From positions 2,479,225-2,543,224 of the forward strand of contig CP054185.1 in NCBI GenBank assembly GCA_015180985.1: DNA of 64,000 bases. The letters are read 5' to 3'. Positions within the stretch are counted from its first letter, which is position 1; each line of letters starts with the position of its first letter. The notes under the pieces are model-generated. The model had not been told where the DNA came from. It made no database searches and saw only the letters and a program-made list of their open reading frames with translations. Position numbers and translations under genes: made by a program. This document shows positions 8,553 to 18,505 of the stretch, one piece after another. This stretch comes from Flammeovirgaceae bacterium. GTDB taxonomy: Bacteria; Bacteroidota; Bacteroidia; Cytophagales; Cyclobacteriaceae.

Positions 8553-11500
8553 GCAGCCAGCAAAAGCATAAGGACTCGCTGTGGTTTAAAGATGTGGTCA
8601 TCTATGAGTTGTCCGTTCGCGCGTTTTTTGATAGTAACCAGAACGGCTTTGGCGATTTTCCGGGGTTGCTTCAGAAATTGGATTACCTGGAAGATCTGGG
8701 TGTTAACACCATCTGGCTGCTGCCCTTTTACCCTTCGCCCTTAAAAGATGACGGATATGACATTACCGACCATTGTGAAGTTCATCCTCAATTAGGTACG
8801 TTGTCGGATTTCCGGGCTTTTCTTAAAGAGGCTCATAACCGGGGCATCCGGGTTATTATTGAGTTGATTCTTAATCACACGTCCGATCAGCATCCGTGGT
8901 TCAGGCGTGCCCGAAAAGCCAAAGCCGGATCGCGCTACCGTAATTTCTATGTATGGAGCGATACACCAGAAAAGTATAAAGAGGCACGGGTCATCATTCA
9001 GGAAGAAGAATCTTCTAACTGGTCGTGGGATACGGAAGCAAAAGCCTATTACTGGCATCGGTTTTACAGCCATCAGCCCGAATTGAACTACGACAATCCC
9101 GAAGTCCAACTTGAAATCATCAAGATTGTTGATTTCTGGCTGAAACTGGGTGTTGACGGGTTCCGGATGGCCTCCATACCGTACCTGTTTGAAGAAGAAG
9201 GTACCAGTTGCGAGAACCTGCCGCAAACGCACGCCTTTATACGAAAGGTGCGTAACCACATTGATAAGCATTATAAAAACCGGGTGCTTATTGCCGAAGC
9301 CAACCTGTGGCCCGAAGATGCCGCTTCTTACTTTGGCAACGGTGATGAATGCCACATGGCCTTTAATTATCCGCTGATGCCCCGCTTGTTCCTGGGGCTC
9401 CGTACGGAAGACAGTTACCCGATAGTGGATATAATGGAACAAACACCCCGTACCCCTGAAAACTGTCAGTGGGCCTTGTTCCTTCGTAACCACGATGAGT
9501 TGGGACTTGAGATGGTTACCGAAGAAGAAAAGGATTACCTGTTTAAAGCGTATGCCAGCGATTCGCAAACCAAGTTTAATACCGGTATTCGCAGGCGCCT
9601 GGCGCCTTTGTTAAACAACGACCGCAGAAAAATTGAACTGCTGTATGCCATCTTGTTTTCGCTTCCCGGCACACCGGTTATTTATTATGGCGATGAAATC
9701 GGGATGGGCGATAACATCTACCTCGGAGGCCGGCAAGGTGTTCGAACCCCTATGCAGTGGAACATGAACCTCAACGCAGGTTTTTCCAATGCCAATCCGC
9801 AAAAGCTGTACTTGCCTGTTATTTCCGATCCGGTTTACCGCTATGAATCGGTTAATGTGGCCACTCAACTTGAAAATCCATCATCGCTTATCTGGTGGAT
9901 GCGCAACATCATCGCCATGCGCAAACGGCTTAACCTCTTTGGCAGGGGAGAAACAAAGTTTATCGAAACCAATAACAGCAAAGTACTTTGCTATTCACGC
10001 ACCCTGGAGAAACAACGCATTGTGGTAGTGGCCAACATGTCGCAATTTTCACAGGCCGCCATTTTAAATTTGGCCGACCATAAAGAATGCGATGTAACCG
10101 AAGTGTTCAGTCAAAACCGGTTTCAGAATGTAGGAAACGGAGATTATCCTATAACATTGGGACCTTATGGTTACTATTGGCTTCAGATTGATGTAGTTGA
10201 TAAAAAGGAGAATGCGAAAACCGGTGGTGAATTGCCGGTACTTGAAACCGAGGCAATGTGGGAGAAGATGTTTGCCTCCTACCAGGACAGGCGGTTTATT
10301 GAGCGCAAGGTGCTGCCGGTATTTATGAAAAAGTGCAGGTGGTTCGGAGGCAAAGCCCGTGTAATCAGTAAAATAGCTATTGACAGCGTATATCCGCTTA
10401 AAGTGGAGGGAACAACGCATTACCTTACATTAATAGAAGTACATTATGTGCAACGCCTGCCCGAATTGTATTTTTTACCGATGGTGTTTGTTCCGTCTGA
10501 CAGGATACTGGACCAGGTAGAGTATACTGCACAGAGTGTGATTTGCCGGGCCGAAATTCGTAACGAGGCAGGATTCATCATGGATAGCAGTTACGACCGC
10601 GTTTTTCGCGATTATCTGCTTGCCGGCATGGAACGTAAATCCCGGATTAAATACCCGGGTAGTGTTCTTGAGTTTAATACCAGTGTGTTTAATAAGATTG
10701 ATGTTGCAGGCGGCATCGAATCTAAAATATTAAAAGCCGATCAAAGCAATACGGCCATCGTTTATAACGATCGCTACTTTTTCAAATTCTACCGCAAGTT
10801 GGAACGGGAGATGAATCCTGATCTTGAAATCGTACGGTTTTTAAGTGAGCATGCCAGTTTTGCAAACAGCCCGCGGTATATGGGCAGCATTGAACTGCAT
10901 GATGAACGCGGAGTTGTGGTGTTTGGATTGCTGCAGGAAAAAGTGGATAACCAGGGCGAGGCCTGGAGCATGTCGATTGATTCGGTTGGGCGCTTTTATG
11001 AACGTGTTATGGCCGGTGCGAAGCAGGAGAAACTTCCTAAACTGGTTAATAAACCGCTTATGCGCTTTGAAGAAGCCCCGGAGCTGATCCAGGAGTTTAT
11101 CGGCCGGGGTTTTTATGAACGGGTAGTAAGGCTGGGGCAGCGCACAGCCGAAATGCACCTGGCCTTAGCATCCGATCAATCCAATCCGGCTTTTGTACCG
11201 GAATATTTTACACCTAATTACCAACGTTCATTGTATTCTTCTCTTCGTAAATTGGTGCGCGACCGGTTTAACCTGCTGGAGAGTTCATTGAATAAGCTTG
11301 CACCCGATGTTCGTGACCTTGCCAAAAAAGTGCTTGAACTGGAACCCGATGTACTGGCCTGCTTTCGCGAAATATACGAAACCCGAATTACCGCCATTAA
11401 AACACGCATCCATGGCGATTTCCACCTCGGCCAGGTACTGTTTACCGGAAAGGATTTTGTTATCATCGACTTTGAAGGAGAACCCGGCTTTACCTTTAGC

Positions 11501-11884
11501 GAGCGCAGGCTGAAGAAAAATCCGTTGAAAGATGTGGCCGGTATGATGCGTTCTTTTCACTACGCAGCATTTGGAAAAATGCTACTCAATGAAAATTACC
11601 GTGCCCGCGATCTGCAGTTTCTTGAAGCGTGGGCCGAACAATGGCAGCATTACGTAAGCCGCTTTTACCTTGGTGCGTATATGGAGAGGATGGGGAAAGA
11701 CCAGGAGTGGTCGGACGAGAATGATCTCCTGATACGTACCTTTTTGATAGAGAAAGCTATATACGAACTTGGCTACGAGTTAAACGGCCGGCCCGATTGG
11801 GTAATTATTCCGCTCAGGGGTATTTATTACCATATGAACCGGTATTTTCAGGAGCGCGATGTTCGAAAAAAAGTTTCCGGATAA
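8549..11884 (+). CDS. treS: TreS-maltokinase fusion with a substituted TreS nucleophile
   Basis: A 1111-residue fusion. Residues 1-550 match GH13 trehalose synthase (maltose alpha-glucosyltransferase), which interconverts trehalose and maltose; residues about 575-1111 match maltokinase, which makes maltose 1-phosphate for GlgE. The kinase part keeps HGDFHLGQ (His955, Asp957) and IDFEGEP (Asp974). In the TreS part Glu250 (IAEANLWPED) and Asp316 (RNHDE) are present, but the family GFR-L-D-A-V-P region reads GFRMASIP, putting alanine at 208 where the nucleophile aspartate belongs (codon GCC, 9170-9172). The reading frame is intact. The TreS reaction may be lost; the kinase looks functional. Start by ATGA overlap with glgE. 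Confidence 0.93.
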   Translation: MSSQQKHKDSLWFKDVVIYELSVRAFFDSNQNGFGDFPGLLQKLDYLEDLGVNTIWLLPFYPSPLKDDGYDITDHCEVHPQLGTLSDFRAFLKEAHNRGIRVIIELILNHTSDQHPWFRRARKAKAGSRYRNFYVWSDTPEKYKEARVIIQEEESSNWSWDTEAKAYYWHRFYSHQPELNYDNPEVQLEIIKIVDFWLKLGVDGFRMASIPYLFEEEGTSCENLPQTHAFIRKVRNHIDKHYKNRVLIAEANLWPEDAASYFGNGDECHMAFNYPLMPRLFLGLRTEDSYPIVDIMEQTPRTPENCQWALFLRNHDELGLEMVTEEEKDYLFKAYASDSQTKFNTGIRRRLAPLLNNDRRKIELLYAILFSLPGTPVIYYGDEIGMGDNIYLGGRQGVRTPMQWNMNLNAGFSNANPQKLYLPVISDPVYRYESVNVATQLENPSSLIWWMRNIIAMRKRLNLFGRGETKFIETNNSKVLCYSRTLEKQRIVVVANMSQFSQAAILNLADHKECDVTEVFSQNRFQNVGNGDYPITLGPYGYYWLQIDVVDKKENAKTGGELPVLETEAMWEKMFASYQDRRFIERKVLPVFMKKCRWFGGKARVISKIAIDSVYPLKVEGTTHYLTLIEVHYVQRLPELYFLPMVFVPSDRILDQVEYTAQSVICRAEIRNEAGFIMDSSYDRVFRDYLLAGMERKSRIKYPGSVLEFNTSVFNKIDVAGGIESKILKADQSNTAIVYNDRYFFKFYRKLEREMNPDLEIVRFLSEHASFANSPRYMGSIELHDERGVVVFGLLQEKVDNQGEAWSMSIDSVGRFYERVMAGAKQEKLPKLVNKPLMRFEEAPELIQEFIGRGFYERVVRLGQRTAEMHLALASDQSNPAFVPEYFTPNYQRSLYSSLRKLVRDRFNLLESSLNKLAPDVRDLAKKVLELEPDVLACFREIYETRITAIKTRIHGDFHLGQVLFTGKDFVIIDFEGEPGFTFSERRLKKNPLKDVAGMMRSFHYAAFGKMLLNENYRARDLQFLEAWAEQWQHYVSRFYLGAYMERMGKDQEWSDENDLLIRTFLIEKAIYELGYELNGRPDWVIIPLRGIYYHMNRYFQERDVRKKVSG

Positions 11885-11895
11885 ACCTGTAACTC

Positions 11896-13863
11896 ATGGG
11901 AAAAAAGAAAGCAGCCAGATCCGCATCCAGTATGCCGGAGAGCCATTCTCGGTTTACCGACTTCGATATTCATTTGTTTAAAACCGGTAAACATTTCAAA
12001 CTCTATGAAAAGCTTGGTGCGCACCCGGCTCAATTCGAAGGGAATAATGGTACTTACTTTGCCGTGTGGGCCCCTAACGCAAAATCCGTTTCGGTAATCG
12101 GCAACTTTAATTTTTGGGATAAATCGGCCAACAAGTTATATCCGCGCTGGGATGAATCAGGAATTTGGGAAGGGTTTATAGCCGGTGTTCAACAAGGCGA
12201 AGCATACAAATACGCCATTCAATCGGGCCACGGAGCCTGGCTCGAAAAAGCTGATCCCTTTGCTGTTTATGCCGAAACACCTCCGCGCACAGCATCCATT
12301 ACCTGGCACCCCGATTTTAAATGGACGGATAAAAAATGGATGCAATCACGAAAGAAACTGGCGCAAAGCCCCAAACCTTATTCGGTTTACGAAGTGCATT
12401 TGGGTTCATGGAGGCGGGTACCCGATGAGGGTAATCGCTCACTCACGTATCGTGAACTGGCCACACAATTAGTGGAATATGTTAAAGAAATGGGATTTAC
12501 CCACGTTGAGTTGCTGCCCGTTATGGAGCATCCGTTTTTCGGCTCATGGGGCTACCAGGTTACCGGGTACTTTGCCCCCTCAGGCCGCTATGGCAGTCCC
12601 GAAGATTTTATGTTTCTGGTCGATTCGCTTCACCAGGCAGGCATAGGCGTTATCCTCGACTGGGTGCCCTCTCACTTTCCGGGCGATGAGCATGGATTGT
12701 TTTTGTTCGATGGTACCCACCTGTACGAACATGCCGATCCGCGCAAAGGATTTCATCCCGACTGGAAGAGTTACATTTTTAATTATGGCCGCAACGAAGT
12801 GCGGTCATTCCTCATCAGCAATGCCATGTACTGGCTCGACCGGTTTCATGTTGACGGCCTTCGTGTGGATGCCGTGGCCAGCATGTTGTACCTGGATTAT
12901 TCCCGCAAGGAAGGCGAATGGGTTCCCAATCAATACGGAGGGCGCGAAAACATCGAGGCGATTAATTTTCTGAAAGAGTTTAATGAAGCCGTGTATGCCG
13001 GATTTCCGGACATCGTAACGATAGCGGAAGAGTCAACTGCCTGGCCAGGCGTATCGAGGCCAACCTACCTTGGCGGACTGGGCTTTGGCCAGAAGTGGAT
13101 GATGGGTTGGATGCACGATACGCTTAAATACTTTAAGGAAGATCCTATACACCGGTCCTGGCATCATAATGAGATTACGTTCAGCATAATGTATGCCTTT
13201 ACCGAAAATTTTATGCTTCCGCTTTCGCATGATGAAGTGGTACACGGCAAAGGATCGTTAATCGGGCGCATGCCCGGAGATGAATGGCGAAAGTTTGCCA
13301 ACCTGCGCCTGTTGTTTTCGTACATGTTTACGCATCCGGGGTCGAAGTTGATTTTTATGGGTGGTGAGTTCGGCCAATTTGCCGAATGGAATCACGACCA
13401 GAGCCTGCATTGGCACTTGCTGGAGTATCCGCTGCACAGCGGAGTGCAACTACTGCTGAAAGATTTAAATAAACTGTATAAGCAGGAACCTGCATTGTAT
13501 AAATACGCCTTTGATGCCCGCGGATTTGAGTGGGTTGACTTTGCCGACAGACAAAATTCGGTAATTGTTTATTTGAGAAAAGCCGATGAAAAAAAGGAGA
13601 CCCTTTTGGTTGCATGCAACTTTACACCGGAAGTCCGGCACGATTACCGCATGGGTGTACCGTACCGGGGTAAATGGATGGAAATTTTTAATTCAGATGA
13701 TAAAAAGTACGGAGGTAGTGGCGTGCTCAATACCGGATTAATGGCAACCACTCCCGTAAAGTGCCATGGTCGGGATTACTCTGTTTCGATTACGTTACCT
13801 CCGCTGGGCATAACTCTGCTTAAGCTTGAGAAGGAAGAACTTGAATTTGATATTGAGAGTTGA
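11896..13863 (+). CDS. glgB: 1,4-alpha-glucan branching enzyme
   Basis: A 655-residue GH13 branching enzyme that moves alpha-1,4 chains to alpha-1,6 positions in glycogen-like glucan. The N-terminal CBM48-like domain contains YFAVWAPNAKSVSVIGNFNFW (near 40-65). The barrel has GSWGYQVTGYFAPSGRYG, DWVPSHFPGDEHGL, GLRVDAV with nucleophile Asp325, IAEEST with Glu378, and LSHDEVVHGKGS with Asp446. All catalytic residues are intact. It begins 11 bases after the fusion gene and is part of the same operon. Together with GlgE it forms the standard polymerisation and branching pair of the GlgE pathway. Confidence 0.96.
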   Translation: MGKKKAARSASSMPESHSRFTDFDIHLFKTGKHFKLYEKLGAHPAQFEGNNGTYFAVWAPNAKSVSVIGNFNFWDKSANKLYPRWDESGIWEGFIAGVQQGEAYKYAIQSGHGAWLEKADPFAVYAETPPRTASITWHPDFKWTDKKWMQSRKKLAQSPKPYSVYEVHLGSWRRVPDEGNRSLTYRELATQLVEYVKEMGFTHVELLPVMEHPFFGSWGYQVTGYFAPSGRYGSPEDFMFLVDSLHQAGIGVILDWVPSHFPGDEHGLFLFDGTHLYEHADPRKGFHPDWKSYIFNYGRNEVRSFLISNAMYWLDRFHVDGLRVDAVASMLYLDYSRKEGEWVPNQYGGRENIEAINFLKEFNEAVYAGFPDIVTIAEESTAWPGVSRPTYLGGLGFGQKWMMGWMHDTLKYFKEDPIHRSWHHNEITFSIMYAFTENFMLPLSHDEVVHGKGSLIGRMPGDEWRKFANLRLLFSYMFTHPGSKLIFMGGEFGQFAEWNHDQSLHWHLLEYPLHSGVQLLLKDLNKLYKQEPALYKYAFDARGFEWVDFADRQNSVIVYLRKADEKKETLLVACNFTPEVRHDYRMGVPYRGKWMEIFNSDDKKYGGSGVLNTGLMATTPVKCHGRDYSVSITLPPLGITLLKLEKEELEFDIES

Positions 13864-13898
13864 ATGGCAGTTTCATCTCAACGCACTGCGCCCAGCCC

Positions 13899-16292
13899 AT
13901 GAAACGATACATTTGCATACACGGACACTTCTATCAGCCGCCCCGCGAAAATGCCTGGCTTGAGGTTATCGAAGTACAGGACTCGGCCCATCCGTACCAC
14001 GACTGGAATGAGCGGATAACTGCTGAATGTTATGCGCCCAATGCAGCATCGCGAATTCTGGATGATCGAAAAGTTATCCGCGACATTGTAAACAACTACG
14101 CTAAAATCAGTTTCAATTTCGGCCCCACACTGCTCTCGTGGATGGAAGAGAACGACCCGGAAACCTATCGGGCTATCCTCGAAGCCGATAAAGAGAGTAT
14201 AAAAAACTTTGGCGGGCATGGTTCTGCCATCGCTCAGGTTTACAATCACATGATTCTGCCCCTGGCCACACGGGCTGATAAGGAAACCCAGGTTATTTGG
14301 GGTATTCGCGATTTCGAATATCGGTTTGGCAGAAAGCCCGAAGGCATGTGGCTTTCGGAAACTGCTGTTGATACAGAAACACTGGAAGTGCTGGCACAGG
14401 CCGGTATCCGCTTTACCATTCTTGCGCCTCGGCAGGCAAAGGCCTATCGTAAAATGGGCGAGGAACATTGGTATGAAGTTGGCGCTTCCGGCATCGACAC
14501 CCGCAGGCCGTACCGGTGTCTGCTGCCGTCAGGCAATTCAATCATCTTATTCTTTTACGATGGCGAACGTTCGCAAGGCGTGGCCTTTAACGGGTTGCTG
14601 AATAACGGACAGCAGTTTGCAGAAGAATTGTTGGGTGCTTTCAGTGATCATAACGAAACACCTCAACTGGTGCACATTGCTACCGATGGCGAAACCTACG
14701 GCCATCACCATAAACATGGCGACATGGCGCTGGCCTATTGCTTGGATTATATTGAGAAAAAGGAAGGCGTTAGGCTTACAAACTATGCTGAGTTCCTCTC
14801 GATGCAGCCTCCTGTTTATGATGTGCTGATACACGAGAATAGTTCATGGAGTTGCGTACATGGTGTTGAGCGGTGGCGTGCCGACTGCGGCTGTAACTCC
14901 GGAAAGCCCGGTTGGCACCAGCGCTGGCGTAAGCCCCTGCGGGAAGCGCTTGACTGGCTTCGCAACCGGTTAAATGAATTGTTTCAGCAGGAAGCCGCCC
15001 GGTACCTTAAAGATCCGGGGGAAGCGCGTAACGACTACATCAGCGTAATCCTTAACCGAAACGATGATACGATTCGTAAATTTCTAAAGGATCATGCTTT
15101 AAAAACAGCCGAGCCGGGCAATGTGCTTCGCCTGATGGAAATGCAGCGTCACGCCATGTTAATGTACACCAGTTGTGGTTGGTTTTTCGATGAAATCAGT
15201 GGTATTGAAACCACCCAGATTATGCAATATGCCTGCCGGGCCATGCAGCTGATGACTCAACTTGGAGGTAATGAGCTCGAATCCGAATTTTTAAAGCGGC
15301 TTGAAGCTGCCCCCAGCAATGATCCTTTGCTACACCATGGTGCAGCTGCCTACCTGCGGTTTGTAGTGCCTGCTAAAACAAATTTGCAGCGTGTGGGTAT
15401 GCATTATGCCGTGGCTTCACTATTTGAAGAAGATCCGGAGAACTTTCCGATATTTAACTACACCACGTCCAATGAATTTTTTATCCGTAAAGAAGCAGGT
15501 GAGCAACGGCTGGTGGTGGGAATAACACGGGTACGATCGAACGTAACCCGTTCAGAAAAGCGCTTTGCTTTTGCGGCTGTTTATTTAGGTAAGCATAACA
15601 TTCTGGGAAATATTTCACTTGAAATGGATGAAGTAACATTTGCATCAATGCAAACCCGGATTGTGGTGGCATTTGATGAGGGCCGGCTTGGCGATGTTAT
15701 CGGGTTGATGCAAACCTATTTCGGCCCGGATAAATACACGTTATGGCACCTGTTTAAGGATGAGAAACGCAAAGTGCTTGACATGATTATGCAACAAAGC
15801 ATGGAAGAATTGGAAGAAACCTTGCGCAGGGTGTATAATCGTGACTATCCGCTGGTTAACGCGCTGGCTCACAACAATATACCCATACCTAAAGCCTATA
15901 CTACCACGTTTGAGTACATTTTAAATGCCGATTTGATCAACAGTTTCCAGACTGAAAAAATTAATATTAAAAAGATTGAACACGTGATGGGTGAACTTGC
16001 TTCCTGGGAACTGGCCATTACCGATCCGGATAACGTTGCGCGCCTGGCAGGCGATAGTATATTTAAGGAACTCAGGCGGATTAGTGCCGAGCGCAGTAAC
16101 CTCAAACGCATTGAGCGGCTTAACCGGTTGTTCCCGTTGTTGCGAAAGTTTGATCTGGAGCCCAACCTGCATAAAAGCCAAAACCTTTATTTTGAGATAT
16201 CGAGGGGCGAGGGTATTGAAACCTTGAGTTCCAAACCAGAGTGGGTAAATCAGTTTAAATTATTAGGCGAAAATTTAGGAGTGAAGGTATAA
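13899..16292 (+). CDS. Glycoside hydrolase family 57 protein with DUF3536-type C-terminal domain
   Basis: A 797-residue cytoplasmic protein. The N-terminal GH57 barrel starts with HGHFYQPPRENAW (near residue 6) and has GMWLSETAVD, where the family glutamate nucleophile is expected (about residue 150), and ATDGETYGHHHKHGD (about 275). The long helical C-terminal half matches the DUF3536 type found in alpha-glucan operons. The ATG at 13899 begins directly before the HGHFYQPP motif; the earlier in-frame TTG at 13860 overlaps the glgB stop. GH57 members are amylases, glucanotransferases or branching enzymes, and which activity this one has cannot be told. It ends the glucan operon. Confidence 0.9.
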   Translation: MKRYICIHGHFYQPPRENAWLEVIEVQDSAHPYHDWNERITAECYAPNAASRILDDRKVIRDIVNNYAKISFNFGPTLLSWMEENDPETYRAILEADKESIKNFGGHGSAIAQVYNHMILPLATRADKETQVIWGIRDFEYRFGRKPEGMWLSETAVDTETLEVLAQAGIRFTILAPRQAKAYRKMGEEHWYEVGASGIDTRRPYRCLLPSGNSIILFFYDGERSQGVAFNGLLNNGQQFAEELLGAFSDHNETPQLVHIATDGETYGHHHKHGDMALAYCLDYIEKKEGVRLTNYAEFLSMQPPVYDVLIHENSSWSCVHGVERWRADCGCNSGKPGWHQRWRKPLREALDWLRNRLNELFQQEAARYLKDPGEARNDYISVILNRNDDTIRKFLKDHALKTAEPGNVLRLMEMQRHAMLMYTSCGWFFDEISGIETTQIMQYACRAMQLMTQLGGNELESEFLKRLEAAPSNDPLLHHGAAAYLRFVVPAKTNLQRVGMHYAVASLFEEDPENFPIFNYTTSNEFFIRKEAGEQRLVVGITRVRSNVTRSEKRFAFAAVYLGKHNILGNISLEMDEVTFASMQTRIVVAFDEGRLGDVIGLMQTYFGPDKYTLWHLFKDEKRKVLDMIMQQSMEELEETLRRVYNRDYPLVNALAHNNIPIPKAYTTTFEYILNADLINSFQTEKINIKKIEHVMGELASWELAITDPDNVARLAGDSIFKELRRISAERSNLKRIERLNRLFPLLRKFDLEPNLHKSQNLYFEISRGEGIETLSSKPEWVNQFKLLGENLGVKV

Positions 16293-16338
16293 CTGATATA
16301 TTTAATGGTAATTATTTTAACAGATAGTTTGCTTGCCT

Positions 16339-17556
16339 ATGCGATTAGCCTTTACATCTATTGTTTTGTTGATCAACACATTTGTCTTTGCCCAATATAG
16401 TTGGGATAAAGGATACTTCATTAATAATGAGGGTATCCGGGTTGAATGCCTAATTAAGCGCCTGGATGGTGCCTACAATCCTAAAAAGATTGACTATAAG
16501 TTATCGGATAATGATACTCCTTCTGAATTAAAGCCACAGGATATCCGTGAATTTGGAATTGCCGATGTCGGTGTTTTTATAAGCGCAACTGTTAATATTG
16601 ATCGCTCCAGCGCCAATCTGAATCAGGCCGATAACAACCGAAATCCGGAATGGAGCCGTGAGACTTTGTTTCTGAAAATTATTGCTGGTGGCCAGGCTAC
16701 TTTGTACGTTTATCGTACGGATGGTTTTACACGTTTTTTTTACCGGATGGGTGAGGGGGCAATTGAGCAGCTTGTTTATAAAGTGTACTATGCTTACTCC
16801 AATCAGGTGGCTTACAATAAAACCTACCTAATGCAGTTACAGGAAGCCTTGAAGTGTAAGGATATTCCGGAAAAAATTACCGTTTCTTATATGGCCAAGC
16901 CTTTAGAGAACTTATTTAAAAAATACAACGAATGTACAGGCGTAGTTTCTGCTCCGCAAGTAGTAGAAAAACAGGCGCCTGTAATTGTAAATCTGAATTT
17001 TCGACCGGGTATTAATTTCTCCACCTATACAGCCACGGCTGCGGTAGGGGCCGGTCAGGTATTTGCCGCTAACTTTGACTCAAAGTTAACGCCAAGAATA
17101 GGACTTGAATTGGAGATATATCCTGCTTTTAATAACCGAAATAAGAAATGGTCATTACTGTTTGAGCCTAACTACCGGACGTATAGTGATGAATACACTG
17201 GTGCTGACGGGGTATATAAAGTGGATTACTCATCAATTGAAATACCGATTGGGCTTAGAAGATATTTTTATCTGCCTAAAGAGAAATCAATCTTTATTAA
17301 CCTTCATATCGTTTATGATAATCCAAGCAGCAAAGCCGGAGGTCAGATACCAACCAATTTTTTTACAGGATATATTGTTGAATTTGACATCGTGAAAAGT
17401 GGTTCGAGGTATTCAGCGGGAATTGGCTTTGCCACGAAACGTTTGTTTGGAGAAGTTCGGTATTATTTAAACCGTTCAAATGCTGAGTCGTCTGCACAGA
17501 TAGCCAGCGAATTCTCTAACACGGCAATAGTTCTGGGTTACCGCCTTTTGAAGTAA
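16339..17556 (+). CDS. Secreted hypothetical protein with C-terminal outer-membrane barrel
   Basis: A 405-residue protein with a signal peptide (MRLAFTSIVLLINTFVFAQ, cleavage after FAQ). Residues about 20-190 form a soluble domain of unknown family. Residues about 215-405 have the alternating pattern of aromatic and hydrophobic residues of an outer-membrane beta-barrel (ends AIVLGYRLLK). The start is the ATG at 16339; the in-frame TTG at 16333 adds only two residues. It is 46 bases after the GH57 gene on the same strand but may be independent. Its last 41 bases overlap the convergent sugar-kinase gene. No specific function is recognised. Confidence 0.75.
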   Translation: MRLAFTSIVLLINTFVFAQYSWDKGYFINNEGIRVECLIKRLDGAYNPKKIDYKLSDNDTPSELKPQDIREFGIADVGVFISATVNIDRSSANLNQADNNRNPEWSRETLFLKIIAGGQATLYVYRTDGFTRFFYRMGEGAIEQLVYKVYYAYSNQVAYNKTYLMQLQEALKCKDIPEKITVSYMAKPLENLFKKYNECTGVVSAPQVVEKQAPVIVNLNFRPGINFSTYTATAAVGAGQVFAANFDSKLTPRIGLELEIYPAFNNRNKKWSLLFEPNYRTYSDEYTGADGVYKVDYSSIEIPIGLRRYFYLPKEKSIFINLHIVYDNPSSKAGGQIPTNFFTGYIVEFDIVKSGSRYSAGIGFATKRLFGEVRYYLNRSNAESSAQIASEFSNTAIVLGYRLLK

Positions 17557-18505
17557 CACGTTCCAGGTAATTCCACACCAAACTGCTGGCACCCAAAATG
17601 GGTGCGGCCTGATTTTGTAATCCGGAAGGAAGCACCTTTACCTTGCCACGGAATATCGGCATCAGGTTTATTTCCATGTGTTTAATGGTGGGCGTAAAAA
17701 TTAAATCACCGGCCAACGATAATCCGCCAAACAGAAAAATGGCTTCGGGGTCGGTATGTACCACGGTTTCTGCCAGTTTGGTGCCCAATATCCGGCCGGT
17801 GTAATCAAACGCTTCCTTAGCCACCACATCACCCCGCAGCGCAGCTTCGGTAATCATTTTGGTATTCAGTTTGTCGAAACTGATACCCCTGAGTTCGCTG
17901 GGTTCCAGGTGGTCGGCCAGCAGTTTGTAAACCGTGCGCTTAATGCCTGTGGCCGAAACATAAGTCTCTAAGCAACCGCGCTTACCACAGTTGCAATAAC
18001 GGCCGGCATAATTTACAGTAGTATGCCCCAATTCACCGGCAATGCCGTGCTTGCCATTTACCAGTTCGCCATTACATACAAGCCCGCTGCCCAGCCCGGT
18101 ACCCAGAGTTATTACTACAAAGTCGCGCATGCCCTTGGCTGCACCATATATCATTTCGCCAACGGCAGCTGCATTGGCATCGTTGGTTACAATTACCGGA
18201 ACATTGAATTCCTTTTTTAACAGGTCGGCCAGTGGTATAATTCCTTTCCATTTCAGGTTTGTGGCATGCTCAATAGTACCCTTGTAATAATTTCCGTTGG
18301 CTGCCCCAACGCCAATGCCCAGCAACGTATGCCCGGCAGGAAGTGCGGTCTTTATTTTAGCTGATAAATCATGAATATAATCAGTAAAATCATTGTACGA
18401 CTGCGTAGAAATTTTATCCTGGAAGAGTACATTTCCCTGCCGGTCGGCAATACCAAACTTGGTATTTGTTCCGCCAATATCAATGCCTATGGTAATATCG
18501 CTCAT
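17516..18505 (-). CDS. ROK family sugar kinase (probable glucokinase)
   Basis: A 329-residue ROK kinase that probably phosphorylates glucose with ATP in the cytoplasm. DIGGTNTKFG at residues 9-18 is the phosphate-binding loop; ITLGTGLGSGLV is the second nucleotide motif; CNCGKRGCLE near residue 180 is the zinc-binding cysteine cluster of ROK proteins. No helix-turn-helix domain precedes the kinase fold, so it is an enzyme rather than a repressor. Its ATG shares one base with the pfkA stop (TGATG), so the two are coupled. With pfkA and pgi it forms an upper-glycolysis block convergent with the glucan operon. Another hexose substrate is possible. Confidence 0.9.
   Translation of the reverse strand: MSDITIGIDIGGTNTKFGIADRQGNVLFQDKISTQSYNDFTDYIHDLSAKIKTALPAGHTLLGIGVGAANGNYYKGTIEHATNLKWKGIIPLADLLKKEFNVPVIVTNDANAAAVGEMIYGAAKGMRDFVVITLGTGLGSGLVCNGELVNGKHGIAGELGHTTVNYAGRYCNCGKRGCLETYVSATGIKRTVYKLLADHLEPSELRGISFDKLNTKMITEAALRGDVVAKEAFDYTGRILGTKLAETVVHTDPEAIFLFGGLSLAGDLIFTPTIKHMEINLMPIFRGKVKVLPSGLQNQAAPILGASSLVWNYLERVTSKGGNPELLPC

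Noticed and set aside
8866-8884. Glu instead of Asp in region I of the TreS domain (IELILNH)
   Set aside because: Glutamate at this position is common among trehalose synthases, so unlike the Ala208 change it is not a sign of lost activity.
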